Positions 36,300 to 45,287 are shown, counted from the stretch's first letter. The stretch is 64,000 nt of DNA from Bradyrhizobium sp. CB1717 (GCF_029714325.1 NZ_CP121666.1:5022001-5086000), one strand, 5' to 3'. Notes: a model not told the origin generated them from the sequence alone. A program made the numbers and translations.

Positions 36300-36400
36300 G
36301 ACCGCCTCTCCCTGACTGAACGGTTTCCGCAGTCGTTATGTGCAGTTCCGCGCGGACGACGCCTGCGCGCACAAGCTTCGCGATCAAAAGTTGCCCGGCC

Positions 36401-36425
36401 CGCGGGGTCATTGATGGATCGCAAG
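36401..36425 (-). promoter_or_regulatory. Possible heat-shock-type (RpoH) promoter of clpK
   Basis: On the minus strand CTTGCGA (36419-36425) and CCCCGCG (36401-36407) are separated by 11 bases, close to the RpoH pattern CTTGAAA-N11-15-CCCCAT. The -10 half is degenerate. It lies about 100 bp upstream of the clpK-like start. Weak evidence. Confidence 0.22.
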
Positions 36426-36538
36426 GGCCGGCATGGAGGCTTCAGGCGGAGAACGCGGCCAGAGTGAAAGAGTTCGGAAACAATTTGGCGCAATCGCGCG
36501 AAGGCAAAAAACAGGCGAAACGTGCCGGCTGCGGCATG

Positions 36539-36558
36539 CCCCTCCCTATTCCCTCCCC
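36539..36558 (-). other. G-quadruplex-forming motif
   Basis: The minus strand reads GGGG-A-GGG-AATA-GGG-A-GGGG, four G-runs with loops of 1, 4 and 1 bases, a canonical quadruplex pattern. It sits beside the two hairpins in the clpK-psiE intergenic region. Any role is inference. Confidence 0.6.
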
Positions 36559-36565
36559 GCTTGCA

Positions 36566-36634
36566 GCCGAAGTCGGGTGTTTCCGACTTCGGCCGGATAT
36601 TAGGCGGCCGAACTCGGCTATGCCCGAGTTCGGC
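36566..36634. other. Two tandem perfect hairpins with a covarying base pair
   Basis: Hairpin A is GCCGAAGTCGG (36566-36576), loop GTGTTT, CCGACTTCGGC (36583-36593). Hairpin B is GCCGAACTCGG (36607-36617), loop CTATGC, CCGAGTTCGGC (36624-36634). The stems are identical except for one pair, G-C in A and C-G in B, a compensatory change. The 5' arm of A can also pair with the 3' arm of B with one mismatch, so alternative folds are possible. A T-run follows B on the plus strand at 36645-36650. Confidence 0.75.
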
Positions 36635-36975
36635 TGGAGGGAAGTTTTTTGACTTTTGGAACCGAAGGCCACCCGAGGAGCGCTTTATCCATGCTTGCGT
36701 CAGCCTTAGCCCAGAGCCGACATCGTGAGTGCTCCCCTGCAACGTCCGCCCTCAGTGGAGAAGCGGACCTCCAGGCAGAGGCCGTACTTGGTCTGCTTCT
36801 GGCCCTTCAGAGACTTGCCGACCGCCACGGTGAATGTCCGCGTTCGAGGGCAAAGCGGAAAATATATGCTCGCACTGAGTTCTCTCAGTTTGACCCATAG
36901 CGGGCGTCACGACCGTACGGCATTATCTGTGAAAATCATGCTATGCCTAAAGCCCGCGGGCTGATGGAGCCGACG

Positions 36976-37491
36976 ATGTCCTTGAAAAAGGAATTCTCTG
37001 ATCTGCGCCTGTCGTTCGAGCCGCTGACGCTCTACCAGAAATTCGAGCAGGTCTGCATCCTGATGCTGATCATGCTGATCGCCATCATCATTGCCCTCGC
37101 GCTGTGGAATCTGACGCTGAAAATCCTGCTCAGCATCTTGGCAACCAATTTCGATCCGACCGATTATGGTGTGTTCCAGACGGTGTTCGGTATGATCTTT
37201 ACCGTCATCATTGCACTTGAGTTCAAGCGCTCCCTGCTGGTGGTAGCGGAGCGGCGCGACAGTGTTGTGCAAGTACGCTCTGTCATCCTGATTGCGTTGC
37301 TGGCGGTGGTACGCAAATTGATCATTCTCGATCTGTCGAGCACGGATGCCTTCCATCTGCTGGCGCTCGCCGCAGCCATCCTTGCGCTGGGCGCCGTCTA
37401 TTGGCTGGTGCGCGACCAAGGCAGCCGCGCGAAATCATCGCGGCGCGAGACGGATGAGATTGCATTGCAGGGCGGTCGCTACAAAAGCTGA
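36976..37491 (+). CDS. psiE: PsiE-family membrane protein
   Basis: 171 residues from the ATG at 36976, chosen because GGAG lies six bases upstream; in-frame ATGs at 36943 and 36964 are possible. Four hydrophobic segments are visible (QVCILMLIMLIAIIIALALW, VFQTVFGMIFTVIIALEF, ILIALLAVVRKLIILDL, AFHLLALAAAILALGAVYWL). The motif EFKRSLLVVAERRDSVVQVR and the segment DSVVQVRSVILIALLAVVRK are typical of PsiE. In heat-resistance loci psiE accompanies clpK; here it is transcribed away from the clpK-like gene. Confidence 0.82.
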   Translation: MSLKKEFSDLRLSFEPLTLYQKFEQVCILMLIMLIAIIIALALWNLTLKILLSILATNFDPTDYGVFQTVFGMIFTVIIALEFKRSLLVVAERRDSVVQVRSVILIALLAVVRKLIILDLSSTDAFHLLALAAAILALGAVYWLVRDQGSRAKSSRRETDEIALQGGRYKS

Positions 37492-37728
37492 CAAAACGAT
37501 TTTCAAATTCGAAGTTCCCGGCCTTGCGCGAGAACAGGTTGCCAGCAAACCGACCTGCACTTCCGTTGTTGGCCCAAAAGGTTGCCCAGGTTCGTTTGGC
37601 CTGTTGGGGCGGCCCCCGGCCGGAGACGTCGCTCGACAGATCGTTCCAGCAAAAGGAGCTGCCTACCGCTGGGCATTCGCAATGCAAAGCGAAAAACCGG
37701 ATCGTCCGGCTATTGATTGAGAGCTAGA

Positions 37729-37986
37729 TTAGCCAGAGGTCGCTGCAGCCGTGTTCGTTCCAGGGGGCGTGGCGCGTTTGTTCCAGCGCTCGGCCGCCTG
37801 TGTAACGGTCGGCGCACTGGGGCCGAACGCCCAACATTTCCTGCATGCCACGAATTTCGGCACGATGTCGCTGTTGATCCAAACTTCCGAGCCGCCGCAG
37901 AAAGGACAGGGCTGCAGCGGTTGCACAGAAACAGGGAATCCGTGCAGTGGATCGATAGCAGCGCTATGAGTGAGTTTCCTAGGCAT
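37729..37986 (-). CDS. Lar-like restriction-alleviation zinc-ribbon protein
   Basis: 85 residues from the ATG at 37986; the open frame extends further but upstream has no ribosome site. The zinc ribbon is clear: PCPFCGGSEVWINSD and ACRKCWAFGPSAP, then the helix AAERWNKRA, matching Lar-family proteins (C-x2-C, C-x2-C, W-N-x-R). Lar in the Rac prophage reduces type I restriction and promotes modification. No restriction-modification genes occur in the window, so this is probably a phage-derived gene with an unknown present role. Confidence 0.7.
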   Translation of the reverse strand: MPRKLTHSAAIDPLHGFPVSVQPLQPCPFCGGSEVWINSDIVPKFVACRKCWAFGPSAPTVTQAAERWNKRATPPGTNTAAATSG

Positions 37987-38295
37987 GCAATTTCTCGTGT
38001 TCTCATCGCAAGGCGCAGGGAGGGACGGCGCGTTTGCCAATACACGCTGGACGGCGCGATGGCGAGGGCGAGTTCGAGCCTCGAGGTGCATGTCGTGAAT
38101 TACTCAGAGTCTATCCCGTCTATCCACCGCGTTCAGTTCGGCACCGATCTTGTCGAGGAGACGCCCGATTTCGATCATGGCGCGCCGCCGTTGCACCCGG
38201 GATGGTCGCGACGGATGGCCGCTCTGCGGACCCAACGGTGCGTTCGTCGACACGGGTGAAGTTCGAGGCGTCACCCGTGATCGTCCGGCCGGCGA
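37987..38295. other. Gap between lar-like gene and pnbB-like gene
   Basis: About 310 bp with overlapping open frames that show no domain, no ribosome site and atypical composition. No gene is called. It holds the lar-like promoter and the end of the pnbB-like operon. Confidence 0.4.
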
Positions 38296-38835
38296 TCAGG
38301 ACGGCGCCGCGAAGTCGTAGGAGATGCGTCCGGCGGGCAGATAGAACAGCGCGATGACGGCGCCGCCGCGGACCTCGGGATAGTGACGGCTTCCGGGATC
38401 GGGCGCGGTCCAGCCGGGCCCCTGCCACCCCTGCAGCCCCTTCAGCTCGGCGCCTTTGTCCAGCGGCACGACCAGGTTCAGTTCCCCGTATGGGTGGCCA
38501 TGATATTGCCCGCGCAGCACGTCGTGGTCGTCCTCGTCCTTGAAGCGGCGCGGATCGGCGCTGTTCATGTAGACGGCCGTGATGCTGAACTGGAACGTTT
38601 CGGGCACCGGCTCCAGGATGCGGCTGCGCCGGTAGTTCGGGCCGTCGACCTCCTGGTTCGCCGCCCAGCCTTCCGAGACCCCAAGCCTAATCAGACGCGC
38701 CAGGTCCTGGTAGAGCTGGCTAGGCTCGCCGTATTTTTGATTGAGCCACCGCTCCATCTCCGCGCCGGGCGTCATGTCCTTGACCTCGCGCAGAAACGGA
38801 ATGCTGCACTGAATCAGCTCGTCTCGGCTTCCCAT
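38296..38835 (-). CDS. pnbB: 4-hydroxylaminobenzoate lyase-like protein (PnbB, DUF4863)
   Basis: 179 residues. It contains YHGHPYGELNLVVPL and APDPGSRHYPEVRGGAVIAL, recalled as the core of the DUF4863/PnbB family, whose known member turns 4-hydroxylaminobenzoate into protocatechuate with ammonia release. HxHxxxxE resembles a cupin-type metal site. The start at 38835 overlaps the end of the nitroreductase gene by 22 bp. The pairing with a nitroreductase, plus a LysR gene upstream, strengthens the assignment, but the exact substrate is inferred. Confidence 0.7.
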   Translation of the reverse strand: MGSRDELIQCSIPFLREVKDMTPGAEMERWLNQKYGEPSQLYQDLARLIRLGVSEGWAANQEVDGPNYRRSRILEPVPETFQFSITAVYMNSADPRRFKDEDDHDVLRGQYHGHPYGELNLVVPLDKGAELKGLQGWQGPGWTAPDPGSRHYPEVRGGAVIALFYLPAGRISYDFAAPS

Positions 38836-39563
38836 GGCCTTGTCCTTTCCATTCGGGTTGCATTCTGATCCTCAAATCCTGCGAAGGAGGCGAACTCCGC
38901 GACGTCGGCGCGTGGCATCAGCCTGTCCTTGGCAGCGTCCCTGGCGCGGCCGATCGAGATGCCGCAAACCACGATCTGTTCCGCCGGGATCGCGAGCTGC
39001 GGGCGCAGGATCCGGTGGTATTTCGAGAACGTCTCCTGCGGACAGGACTGAAGCCCATGGCCTGCCGCGGCCAGCAGCACGTTCTGGACGAACATGCCGA
39101 GGTCGAGCCAGCTTCCGACCTGCAGGCGCCGGTCGATGGTGACGATGAGTCCGACGGGCGCGCCGAAGAACGCGTAGTTCTTGGCGGTCTGACCGCTTCT
39201 GGCTTGGAGATCGGTCTGGGCGATGCCGAGCGAGCCGTAGAACAGCCGGCCAAACTCCTGGCGTCGCCGCAGGTAGGGTTCGGGCAGGTCGCTGGCGTAA
39301 TAGCTGTATTCCGATACGTGCGCGTCGCGGGCGGTTTCGTGCGCCTCGCGGAGAGCCACGGACACTTTGTCCTTGGCGGTGCCCGCCAGCACGTAGACAT
39401 GCCAGGGCTGGATATTGGCGCCGCTTGGCGCAAACCGCGCCACGCGCAGGATCTGCTCGATGGTCCCTCGCCCGACTGGCGCGTCTGAGAAATCGCGGCA
39501 CGCAAAGCGGCCTGCGATGATCTCGTCGATCGGGCTTCGCGCAGCCGCGACCGCGCCGGTCAT
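38814..39563 (-). CDS. pnbA: Nitroreductase (PnbA-like, FMN-dependent)
   Basis: 249 residues from the ATG at 39563, which overlaps the stop of the binding-protein gene as ATGA, pointing to translational coupling; a start at 39584 is also open. Nitroreductase hallmarks: RFACRDFSDAPVGRGTIEQI, RFAPSGANIQPWHVYVLAG (FMN-phosphate/flavin contacts) and the closing GISIGRARD. In a pnb pathway it reduces 4-nitrobenzoate to the hydroxylamine. Adjacent pnbB-like gene supports this. Confidence 0.75.
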   Translation of the reverse strand: MTGAVAAARSPIDEIIAGRFACRDFSDAPVGRGTIEQILRVARFAPSGANIQPWHVYVLAGTAKDKVSVALREAHETARDAHVSEYSYYASDLPEPYLRRRQEFGRLFYGSLGIAQTDLQARSGQTAKNYAFFGAPVGLIVTIDRRLQVGSWLDLGMFVQNVLLAAAGHGLQSCPQETFSKYHRILRPQLAIPAEQIVVCGISIGRARDAAKDRLMPRADVAEFASFAGFEDQNATRMERTRPWEAETS

Positions 39564-40768
39564 AGCTTCTTCAGGAACGGACATCCACCCTGCTCCATCG
39601 GCCGGAAAGCTTCGTCACCCGGGATCGTTGCCAGCAGCTCGTAATAGTCGAACTTGTATTTCGACTGCTCGGGCGACTTGACGCGGAACAGATACATGTC
39701 GCGGACCAGCCGGCCGTCCTCGCGGATCCGGCCATTCTTCGTCATGAAATCGTTCACGTGCGTCTCGCGCATCCTGGCGGCGACGGTCGGTCCATCCAGC
39801 GTGCCGGCCGCCTGCACTGCCTTGAGGTAGTGCGTCACCGCGCCATAGGTACCGGCGTGGATCATGGTCGGGACCTTCTGGGTCTTCGCGATGAAGCGCT
39901 TCGACCAGGCGCGGGTGTCATCGTTCAGGTCCCAGTAGAAGGCCGAGCTCAGCATCAGGCCCTGGGCGCTCTGCAGTCCGAGGCTGTGAATGTCGGCGAT
40001 GAACACGAGCAGTCCGACCAGCTTCTGCCGCTGGGTGATGCCGAATTCGCCGGCCTGCTTGACCGCGTTGATGAAGTCACCGCCGGAATCGGCGAGCGCG
40101 ATCACATCCGCCTTCGACGACTGCGCCTGGAGCAGGAAGGACGAGAAATCCGGCGTGTTGATCGGATGCTTCACGGCGCCGCGGATCTTGCCGCCCATGG
40201 CGTCGATGACCTGGCGGCTGTCGGCCTCGAGTTGGGCGCCGAGAGAGTAGTCGACCGAAACGAAGAACCAGGAGCTTGCGCCGAGACGCGACATCGCCCG
40301 CGTCGTTCCCTGCGACAGCGCGTAGGTGTCGTAGGTCCAGTGAATTCCGGTCGGCGAGCATTCGTCGCCGGTGAGGCGGGACGTCGCGGCGCCCGTGGCG
40401 AGGAACAGCTTCTTCTTGTCGCGCGTGATGCCCTGCACCGCCAGCGCGACCGCAGAATTCGGCACGTCGAGAATGACCTCGACGTTTTCATTTTCGAGCC
40501 AGCGCCGGGCGATGGTCGATCCCACATCGGCCTTGTTCTGATGGTCTCCCGCGACGATCTGGATGCTGCGCCCCAGCACCTGGCCGCCGAAGTCGTCGAC
40601 CGCCATTTGCGCCGCGACCACCGAGCCCTGGCCGCCATTGTCGGCATAGAGCGAGGACATGTCGGTGAGGACGCCGAGCTTCACAGGACCATCCTGTGCA
40701 ATCGCCTGCGCCGTGAGAAGCGTCAGTGCTAGTCCGAAAGCTCCGATCGAGATCCCGCAGGATTTCAT
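39560..40768 (-). CDS. Periplasmic binding protein, branched-chain/aromatic type
   Basis: 402 residues. Signal peptide about 1-24 (FGLALTLLTAQAIA, cut before QDG). Peripla_BP_6 fold: VKLGVLTDMSSLYADNGGQG, DHQNKADVGSTIARRWLENE, and DSGGDFINAVKQAGEF. It heads the coupled binding-protein-pnbA-pnbB unit and lacks a permease of its own nearby. It could feed the liv-type transporter encoded at 43-47.7 kb, which already has its own binding protein (inference). Likely ligand is an aromatic acid such as nitrobenzoate. Confidence 0.85.
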   Translation of the reverse strand: MKSCGISIGAFGLALTLLTAQAIAQDGPVKLGVLTDMSSLYADNGGQGSVVAAQMAVDDFGGQVLGRSIQIVAGDHQNKADVGSTIARRWLENENVEVILDVPNSAVALAVQGITRDKKKLFLATGAATSRLTGDECSPTGIHWTYDTYALSQGTTRAMSRLGASSWFFVSVDYSLGAQLEADSRQVIDAMGGKIRGAVKHPINTPDFSSFLLQAQSSKADVIALADSGGDFINAVKQAGEFGITQRQKLVGLLVFIADIHSLGLQSAQGLMLSSAFYWDLNDDTRAWSKRFIAKTQKVPTMIHAGTYGAVTHYLKAVQAAGTLDGPTVAARMRETHVNDFMTKNGRIREDGRLVRDMYLFRVKSPEQSKYKFDYYELLATIPGDEAFRPMEQGGCPFLKKL

Positions 40769-40986
40769 TGCCCGTCTCCTCCAAATCCGGCGCCGGGATC
40801 ATGACGGGATCGCTCGATTGCGGAAGTGAAACTCTTGCAGAGTGATCCTGAACCGCCTTCAGTTTGGTGGGGCGAGCGGCCAGGCATCGCGCTCCGGGGC
40901 CTGCTCGGTTGCGTCGGCTGCGTGGTTGGCCTTAACTGCAAGCGATCGCAATAAAGCAACGGGCGCGCGATCCGCCTCGAGACGGT

Positions 40987-41973
40987 GTGCTGCGCGTGGC
41001 TGTTTCCTTCAAGACGCTGGACCTGAACCTGCTCAAGGTCTTCGACGCCGTGATGGAGGAGCGGAGCGTGCTGCGGGCGAGCCAGAGGGTTGCCCTCAGT
41101 CAATCCGCCGTGAGCCATTCGCTCGCCCGGCTGCGCGAGATGCTCGAAGACGATTTGTTCGTGCGTACGGCGACCGGCATGCAACCGACCGCGCGCGCGC
41201 TGACGATGGCTCCGCAGGTTCGCGAAGCGCTGCGATCGCTCGAAGCAGCGGTCGAGCAGCCGCGCTTCGTTCCGGCGGCTTCCACCAGGCAGTTCACCCT
41301 CGCCGCCAACGACTTCACCACGATGGTGCTGGCCTCACCGCTCCTGAAGATACTGAAGGCTGAAGCGCCGGCGATCGACCTGATCATCAAGCCGGTGACG
41401 CGGATCGACCTCGCGGAGCAGATCGACCTCGGCCGCATCGACGTTGCGATCGGCGTCTTCTCGGATCCGCCGAGCCGCTTCCGCACCTCGCTATTGTTCG
41501 AATATGACGACGTGCTGATCGTGGGCGGCAAGCGCAAGCTCGGCCGGATCACCAACGCGACGCTGGCGCGCATGCCGCTGGTCGTCGTCTCCTTCGGCGG
41601 CGAGCAGGAGGGAGCGATCGGAGGCTTCATCTCCGAGCGGGGCCTTGCCCGGCGATCGGAAATGTATGACCGCGCGGCGCTCGAACGGGCACTGTCCGAA
41701 AGCGACCGGCCGCCGCGAATAGCTGTTTCGCTGCCGCATTTTCTTGCCCTGCCCGCCCTGCTCGCGAACTCCGAGTTGGCGGCCATCGTTCCGCGTCCAT
41801 TGGCGCGGGCATTCGAACGCGCCCATGCCGTCACCGCTTACGAGCTGCCTTACGCCACAACTCCGGTCGAAGTCCGGCTATTGTGGCACGAACGTATCGA
41901 GGGCGAGCCGGCGCATGACTGGCTTCACGACGTCCTCAGGCGCACGACTGAGGACCTCCGGCACGGACGCTAG
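40987..41973 (+). CDS. LysR-family transcriptional regulator (PnbR candidate)
   Basis: 328 residues from the ATG at 40987; a GTG at 40996 is an alternative. The HTH is typical (RVALSQSAVSHSLARLREML, then EDDLFVRTATGMQPTARA), followed by a LysR co-inducer domain. It is divergent from the binding-protein-pnbAB operon across about 220 bp, the usual arrangement for its own target. It would respond to the aromatic substrate. Confidence 0.88.
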   Translation: MLRVAVSFKTLDLNLLKVFDAVMEERSVLRASQRVALSQSAVSHSLARLREMLEDDLFVRTATGMQPTARALTMAPQVREALRSLEAAVEQPRFVPAASTRQFTLAANDFTTMVLASPLLKILKAEAPAIDLIIKPVTRIDLAEQIDLGRIDVAIGVFSDPPSRFRTSLLFEYDDVLIVGGKRKLGRITNATLARMPLVVVSFGGEQEGAIGGFISERGLARRSEMYDRAALERALSESDRPPRIAVSLPHFLALPALLANSELAAIVPRPLARAFERAHAVTAYELPYATTPVEVRLLWHERIEGEPAHDWLHDVLRRTTEDLRHGR

Positions 41974-42002
41974 CGGGAGACGCTCATCTGTCCAGTTGGC
42001 GC

Positions 42003-42977
42003 TCACGGCCAGTCGGCAAAGTTGAGCGTCGGCCGCGACCGGCCGGCTCGGACGCGCGCCGCAACGCGTCGGCGCCAGACACCCGGTGCTTCGCCGGTGT
42101 GCTTGCGGAAGAAGCGGCTGAAGTAGGCGGTGTCCTTGAAGCCCAGCGCAAAGGCGATCTGCTTGACGGCTACGGTGCCGGCCTCGAGCCGCGTCGCGGC
42201 TTCCTTGACGAGGCGCTGCTGGATCAGTTCGCTCGGCGAGCGCTTCAGCTCGCGGCTGCACAGCGCGTGCAGGCGATCCGGCGTCATGCCGAGGAGGTTG
42301 GCGTAGTCGCTCACGCGCAGGTGCTGCTGATAACGCTCCTCGAGCAGCCGGCGGAAGCGACTCAGGATTTCGGCACTGCTCCCCTCCTCGTCCCGATCGT
42401 CGGTAGCGCCGGCGAACAGGCGCCAGAAGCGCAGAACGCACAGCGTCAGCTCGGCCGACATGATCGATGCCGCGCCGCTGCGGGCGGGCGATGCGATCTC
42501 GGCGGCGATCGCCGCGATCGACCGTGACATCGTGGTGACGAGGTCGGGCTCGACCGGCCGCGCCATGATGCCACCGGCGGCTTCGAGCGCGAGATAGGCA
42601 GGTTCAGCCGACGGCGGCAGATAGCGATGCCACACGCCCGCGCGCAGTTGCAGCAGCTCGGCGGTGGCCCCGGCCGGCACCTCGAGCCATTCGGCCGATC
42701 CCGCCGGCAGCCAGACGATGGCCGGGCCGGTGAACGTCGTCGTCTTGCCGGGCTGGCCGACCTCGGCGGTGGCTCCGCGGTGCAGGCAGAGCAGATGGAT
42801 GAACGGCCGCGCCGCTTTCGACGTCAGCATCCAGCGCCGCGGAACGTAGTGCGAGGTGATCAGCTCGGCTCCGACGGGTGTAGCGCCGCTCGCGGCCGCT
42901 GGACCGGCGCCCGCGACGCCTCGACGCACCTGGTCGTCGCGACCAGAAACGTCCAATCTTTCGCCGGATCTGTCCAT
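42003..42977 (-). CDS. AraC-family transcriptional regulator
   Basis: 324 residues. A ligand domain (MLTSKAARPFIHLLCLHRGA) precedes the two AraC HTH motifs (VSDYANLLGMTPDRLHALCS and VKQIAFALGFKDTAYFSRFF). No strong ribosome site is visible at the 42977 start, so the N-terminus is uncertain. It is divergent from the liv-type ABC operon 150 bp away and presumably controls it. Confidence 0.86.
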   Translation of the reverse strand: MDRSGERLDVSGRDDQVRRGVAGAGPAAASGATPVGAELITSHYVPRRWMLTSKAARPFIHLLCLHRGATAEVGQPGKTTTFTGPAIVWLPAGSAEWLEVPAGATAELLQLRAGVWHRYLPPSAEPAYLALEAAGGIMARPVEPDLVTTMSRSIAAIAAEIASPARSGAASIMSAELTLCVLRFWRLFAGATDDRDEEGSSAEILSRFRRLLEERYQQHLRVSDYANLLGMTPDRLHALCSRELKRSPSELIQQRLVKEAATRLEAGTVAVKQIAFALGFKDTAYFSRFFRKHTGEAPGVWRRRVAARVRAGRSRPTLNFADWP

Positions 42978-43130
42978 TGTGCGAACAAACCCCTCGGTGC
43001 TTGCTAGGTCAAGTCCTGGTCGTGGGTCGGCTTCCTGAAGCCGCGCCGAAAAGAAGCCGGGACCAAGAGGAACGGCCCACTCACACCGCTTGCGAACAAT
43101 CGCTGGAGTGAAACACGAGGGAGGATCGAC

Positions 43131-44351
43131 ATGTTTTCGGCGAACCGTCGAACGTTGCTGCGCGCGACTAGCCTTGTGGCTGTCGCCACGGCGCTGGGGA
43201 GCTTTGCGTCCACGGCCGATGCCCAGGAGAAGATCCGGATCGGCTACGCCATTTCCAAGACCGGTCCCTATGCCGGCGGCGCCGGCATCACCACCCTGCC
43301 CAACTACGAGCTATGGGTAAAGGACGTGAATGCCGCCGGCGGCATCAAGCTCGGCGACAAGAAGCTGGCGATCGAGGTGGTCGAATATGACGACCGCTCC
43401 AGCTCGGAGGAGGCCGTCAAGGCGATCGAGCGCCTCGCCAACCAGGACAAGGTCGATTTCATTCTTCCGCCCTGGAGCACGGGCCTCAACCTTGCGGTCG
43501 GCCCGACGCTGAACCGTCTCGGCTACCCGCACCTCGCGGTCACCTCGGTGACCGACAAGGCGCCGGAGCTCGCCAAGCGCTGGTCGAACGCCACGTTCTG
43601 GCTCGGCACCTCCGCGCAAATCTCCGAGGGTCTGGCGGATCTGCTCGGCAAGCTGAAGAGCGAGGGCAAGATCGGCGCGAACGTCGCGATGGTCAGCGTC
43701 GCCGATCAGTTCGGCATCGAGCTCTCCGCTGCGGGCCGCGAGGCTTTCAAGAAGCACGGATTCACCCTGACCTATGACAAGACCTATCCGATGGGCGCGC
43801 AGGATCTTCAGCCGCTGCTGAAGGACGCGATCGCGTCGAATCCGGATGCGTTCGTCGCCTTCAGCTATCCGCCGGATACGATCGCGCTGACCGAGCAGGC
43901 ACAGCTGCTGAAGTTCAATCCGAAGGTCTTCTACGTCGGCGTCGGCACCGCCTTTCCGCTCTACAAGGGCAAGTTCGGCGCGGGCAGCGAGGGCGTGATG
44001 GGGATCGGCGGCTGGAACGCGGACTCGCCGCAACTGAAGGACTATCTCGCGCGCCACAAGGCCGCGACCGGCAAGGAGCCCGATCGCTGGGCGAGCTCGA
44101 TCACCTATGCGAGCCTCCAGGTGCTGCAGCAGGCGATCGAAAAGGTCGGCAAGCTCGATCGCGCGGCAGTGGCGGCGGAAATCCGTTCGGGCACCTTCGA
44201 CACCATCATCGGCAAGGTCAAGCTGAAGGACGGGCTGCTCCAGGAGGTGTGGAGCGTCGGCCAGTGGCAGAGCGGCGAGTTCTACGCGCTCGCGCCCGCC
44301 TCGCTACCGGGCGCGCGTGCGCCGGTCGTGCCCAAGGCACAGTGGCAGTAA
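43131..44351 (+). CDS. ABC transporter substrate-binding protein (Liv type)
   Basis: 406 residues. Twin-arginine-like signal (ANRRTLLRATSLVAVATALG). Peripla_BP_6 fold: RIGYAISKTGPYAGGAGITT, EYDDRSSSEEAVKAIERLAN, and a WASSITYASLQVLQQAIEKV segment. It begins the operon binding protein - LivH - LivM/LivG - LivF - aldehyde dehydrogenase. Ligand is probably an aromatic or branched carboxylate or amide; not determinable here. Confidence 0.9.
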   Translation: MFSANRRTLLRATSLVAVATALGSFASTADAQEKIRIGYAISKTGPYAGGAGITTLPNYELWVKDVNAAGGIKLGDKKLAIEVVEYDDRSSSEEAVKAIERLANQDKVDFILPPWSTGLNLAVGPTLNRLGYPHLAVTSVTDKAPELAKRWSNATFWLGTSAQISEGLADLLGKLKSEGKIGANVAMVSVADQFGIELSAAGREAFKKHGFTLTYDKTYPMGAQDLQPLLKDAIASNPDAFVAFSYPPDTIALTEQAQLLKFNPKVFYVGVGTAFPLYKGKFGAGSEGVMGIGGWNADSPQLKDYLARHKAATGKEPDRWASSITYASLQVLQQAIEKVGKLDRAAVAAEIRSGTFDTIIGKVKLKDGLLQEVWSVGQWQSGEFYALAPASLPGARAPVVPKAQWQ

Positions 44352-44411
44352 GACTGGCCGGCGGGCCTTGCGACGCGAGGCCTGCCCGCCGTCCGCTGTA
44401 GAGGACGTTTC

Positions 44412-45287
44412 ATGCTGCTTGTCGACATCATCCTGCCGGGCCTCGTGCTCGGCGGCATGTACGCGCTGATCGCGCTGGGGCTGACGCTGCAATACGGCGT
44501 GGCGCGGATCATGAACCTCTCCTACGGGGAGTCGCTGGTCGCGGCCGCCTTTGGCGCGTTCTCGCTCTACAGCGGCCTTGGCCTGAGCCCGCTGGCGGCG
44601 CTGCTGCTGGCCGTCCCGATCGCGATGCTGCTGAACTGGCTGCTCTATCGCTTCCTGCTCGAACGGCTGATGCGGCGGGGCAAGGACCGCGGCGCGCAGG
44701 AGATCGACAGCATCCTCGTGACCTTCGGCGTGCTGTTCGTGATCCAGGGCGCCATGCTGGTCGCCTTCGGTGGCCAGTATTACAGCTATAGCTATCTCTC
44801 CATTCCGCTGACGATCATGGGCTCGACGCTTGCGGTCAACCGCCTGGTCGCGCTGCTGTTTGCGGCCGTGGTCGGCGGCGCCGTCTATGTCGCCCTCACC
44901 CGCACGCGGATCGGCACTGCAGTCCGCGCTATCGCAGTCGATGCCAACGCCGCGCGCCTTGTCGGGATCGACGTGGCCGCGCTCTCAGGATTCGCGTTTG
45001 CCTTCGGCGGCGGCCTCGTCGCCGTCGGCGGCGTGCTGGTCAGCATGTTCCTCACCTTCAACGCCGCGATGGGCGTGGTCTTCACCATGAAGGCGCTGGT
45101 CGTCGTCATCATGGGCGGCGTCGGCAACGTCCTGGGCGCGCTGGTGGCGGGGCTGCTGCTCGGCGTGGTCGAGACCGCGGTGGCGCGGCTGGTCGACCCC
45201 GGGCTGACGCTGGCTGCGACCTACGCGCTGTTTCTCGGCGTGCTCCTTATCAAACCCACCGGCCTGTTCGGGAGAGCAGCGTCGTGA
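44412..45287 (+). CDS. livH: Branched-chain-type ABC permease LivH
   Basis: 291 residues with the LivH pattern: GLVLGGMYALIALGLTLQYG, GVARIMNLSYGESLVAAAFG and MGGVGNVLGALVAGLLLGVV near the end. About eight transmembrane segments. It begins 60 bp after the binding-protein gene and overlaps livM-livG by 4 bp (GTGA). Confidence 0.93.
   Translation: MLLVDIILPGLVLGGMYALIALGLTLQYGVARIMNLSYGESLVAAAFGAFSLYSGLGLSPLAALLLAVPIAMLLNWLLYRFLLERLMRRGKDRGAQEIDSILVTFGVLFVIQGAMLVAFGGQYYSYSYLSIPLTIMGSTLAVNRLVALLFAAVVGGAVYVALTRTRIGTAVRAIAVDANAARLVGIDVAALSGFAFAFGGGLVAVGGVLVSMFLTFNAAMGVVFTMKALVVVIMGGVGNVLGALVAGLLLGVVETAVARLVDPGLTLAATYALFLGVLLIKPTGLFGRAAS

Noticed and set aside
38034..38357. Plus-strand open frames after the lar-like gene
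   Set aside because: No ribosome site and no protein-like composition; they look like shadows of noncoding sequence.
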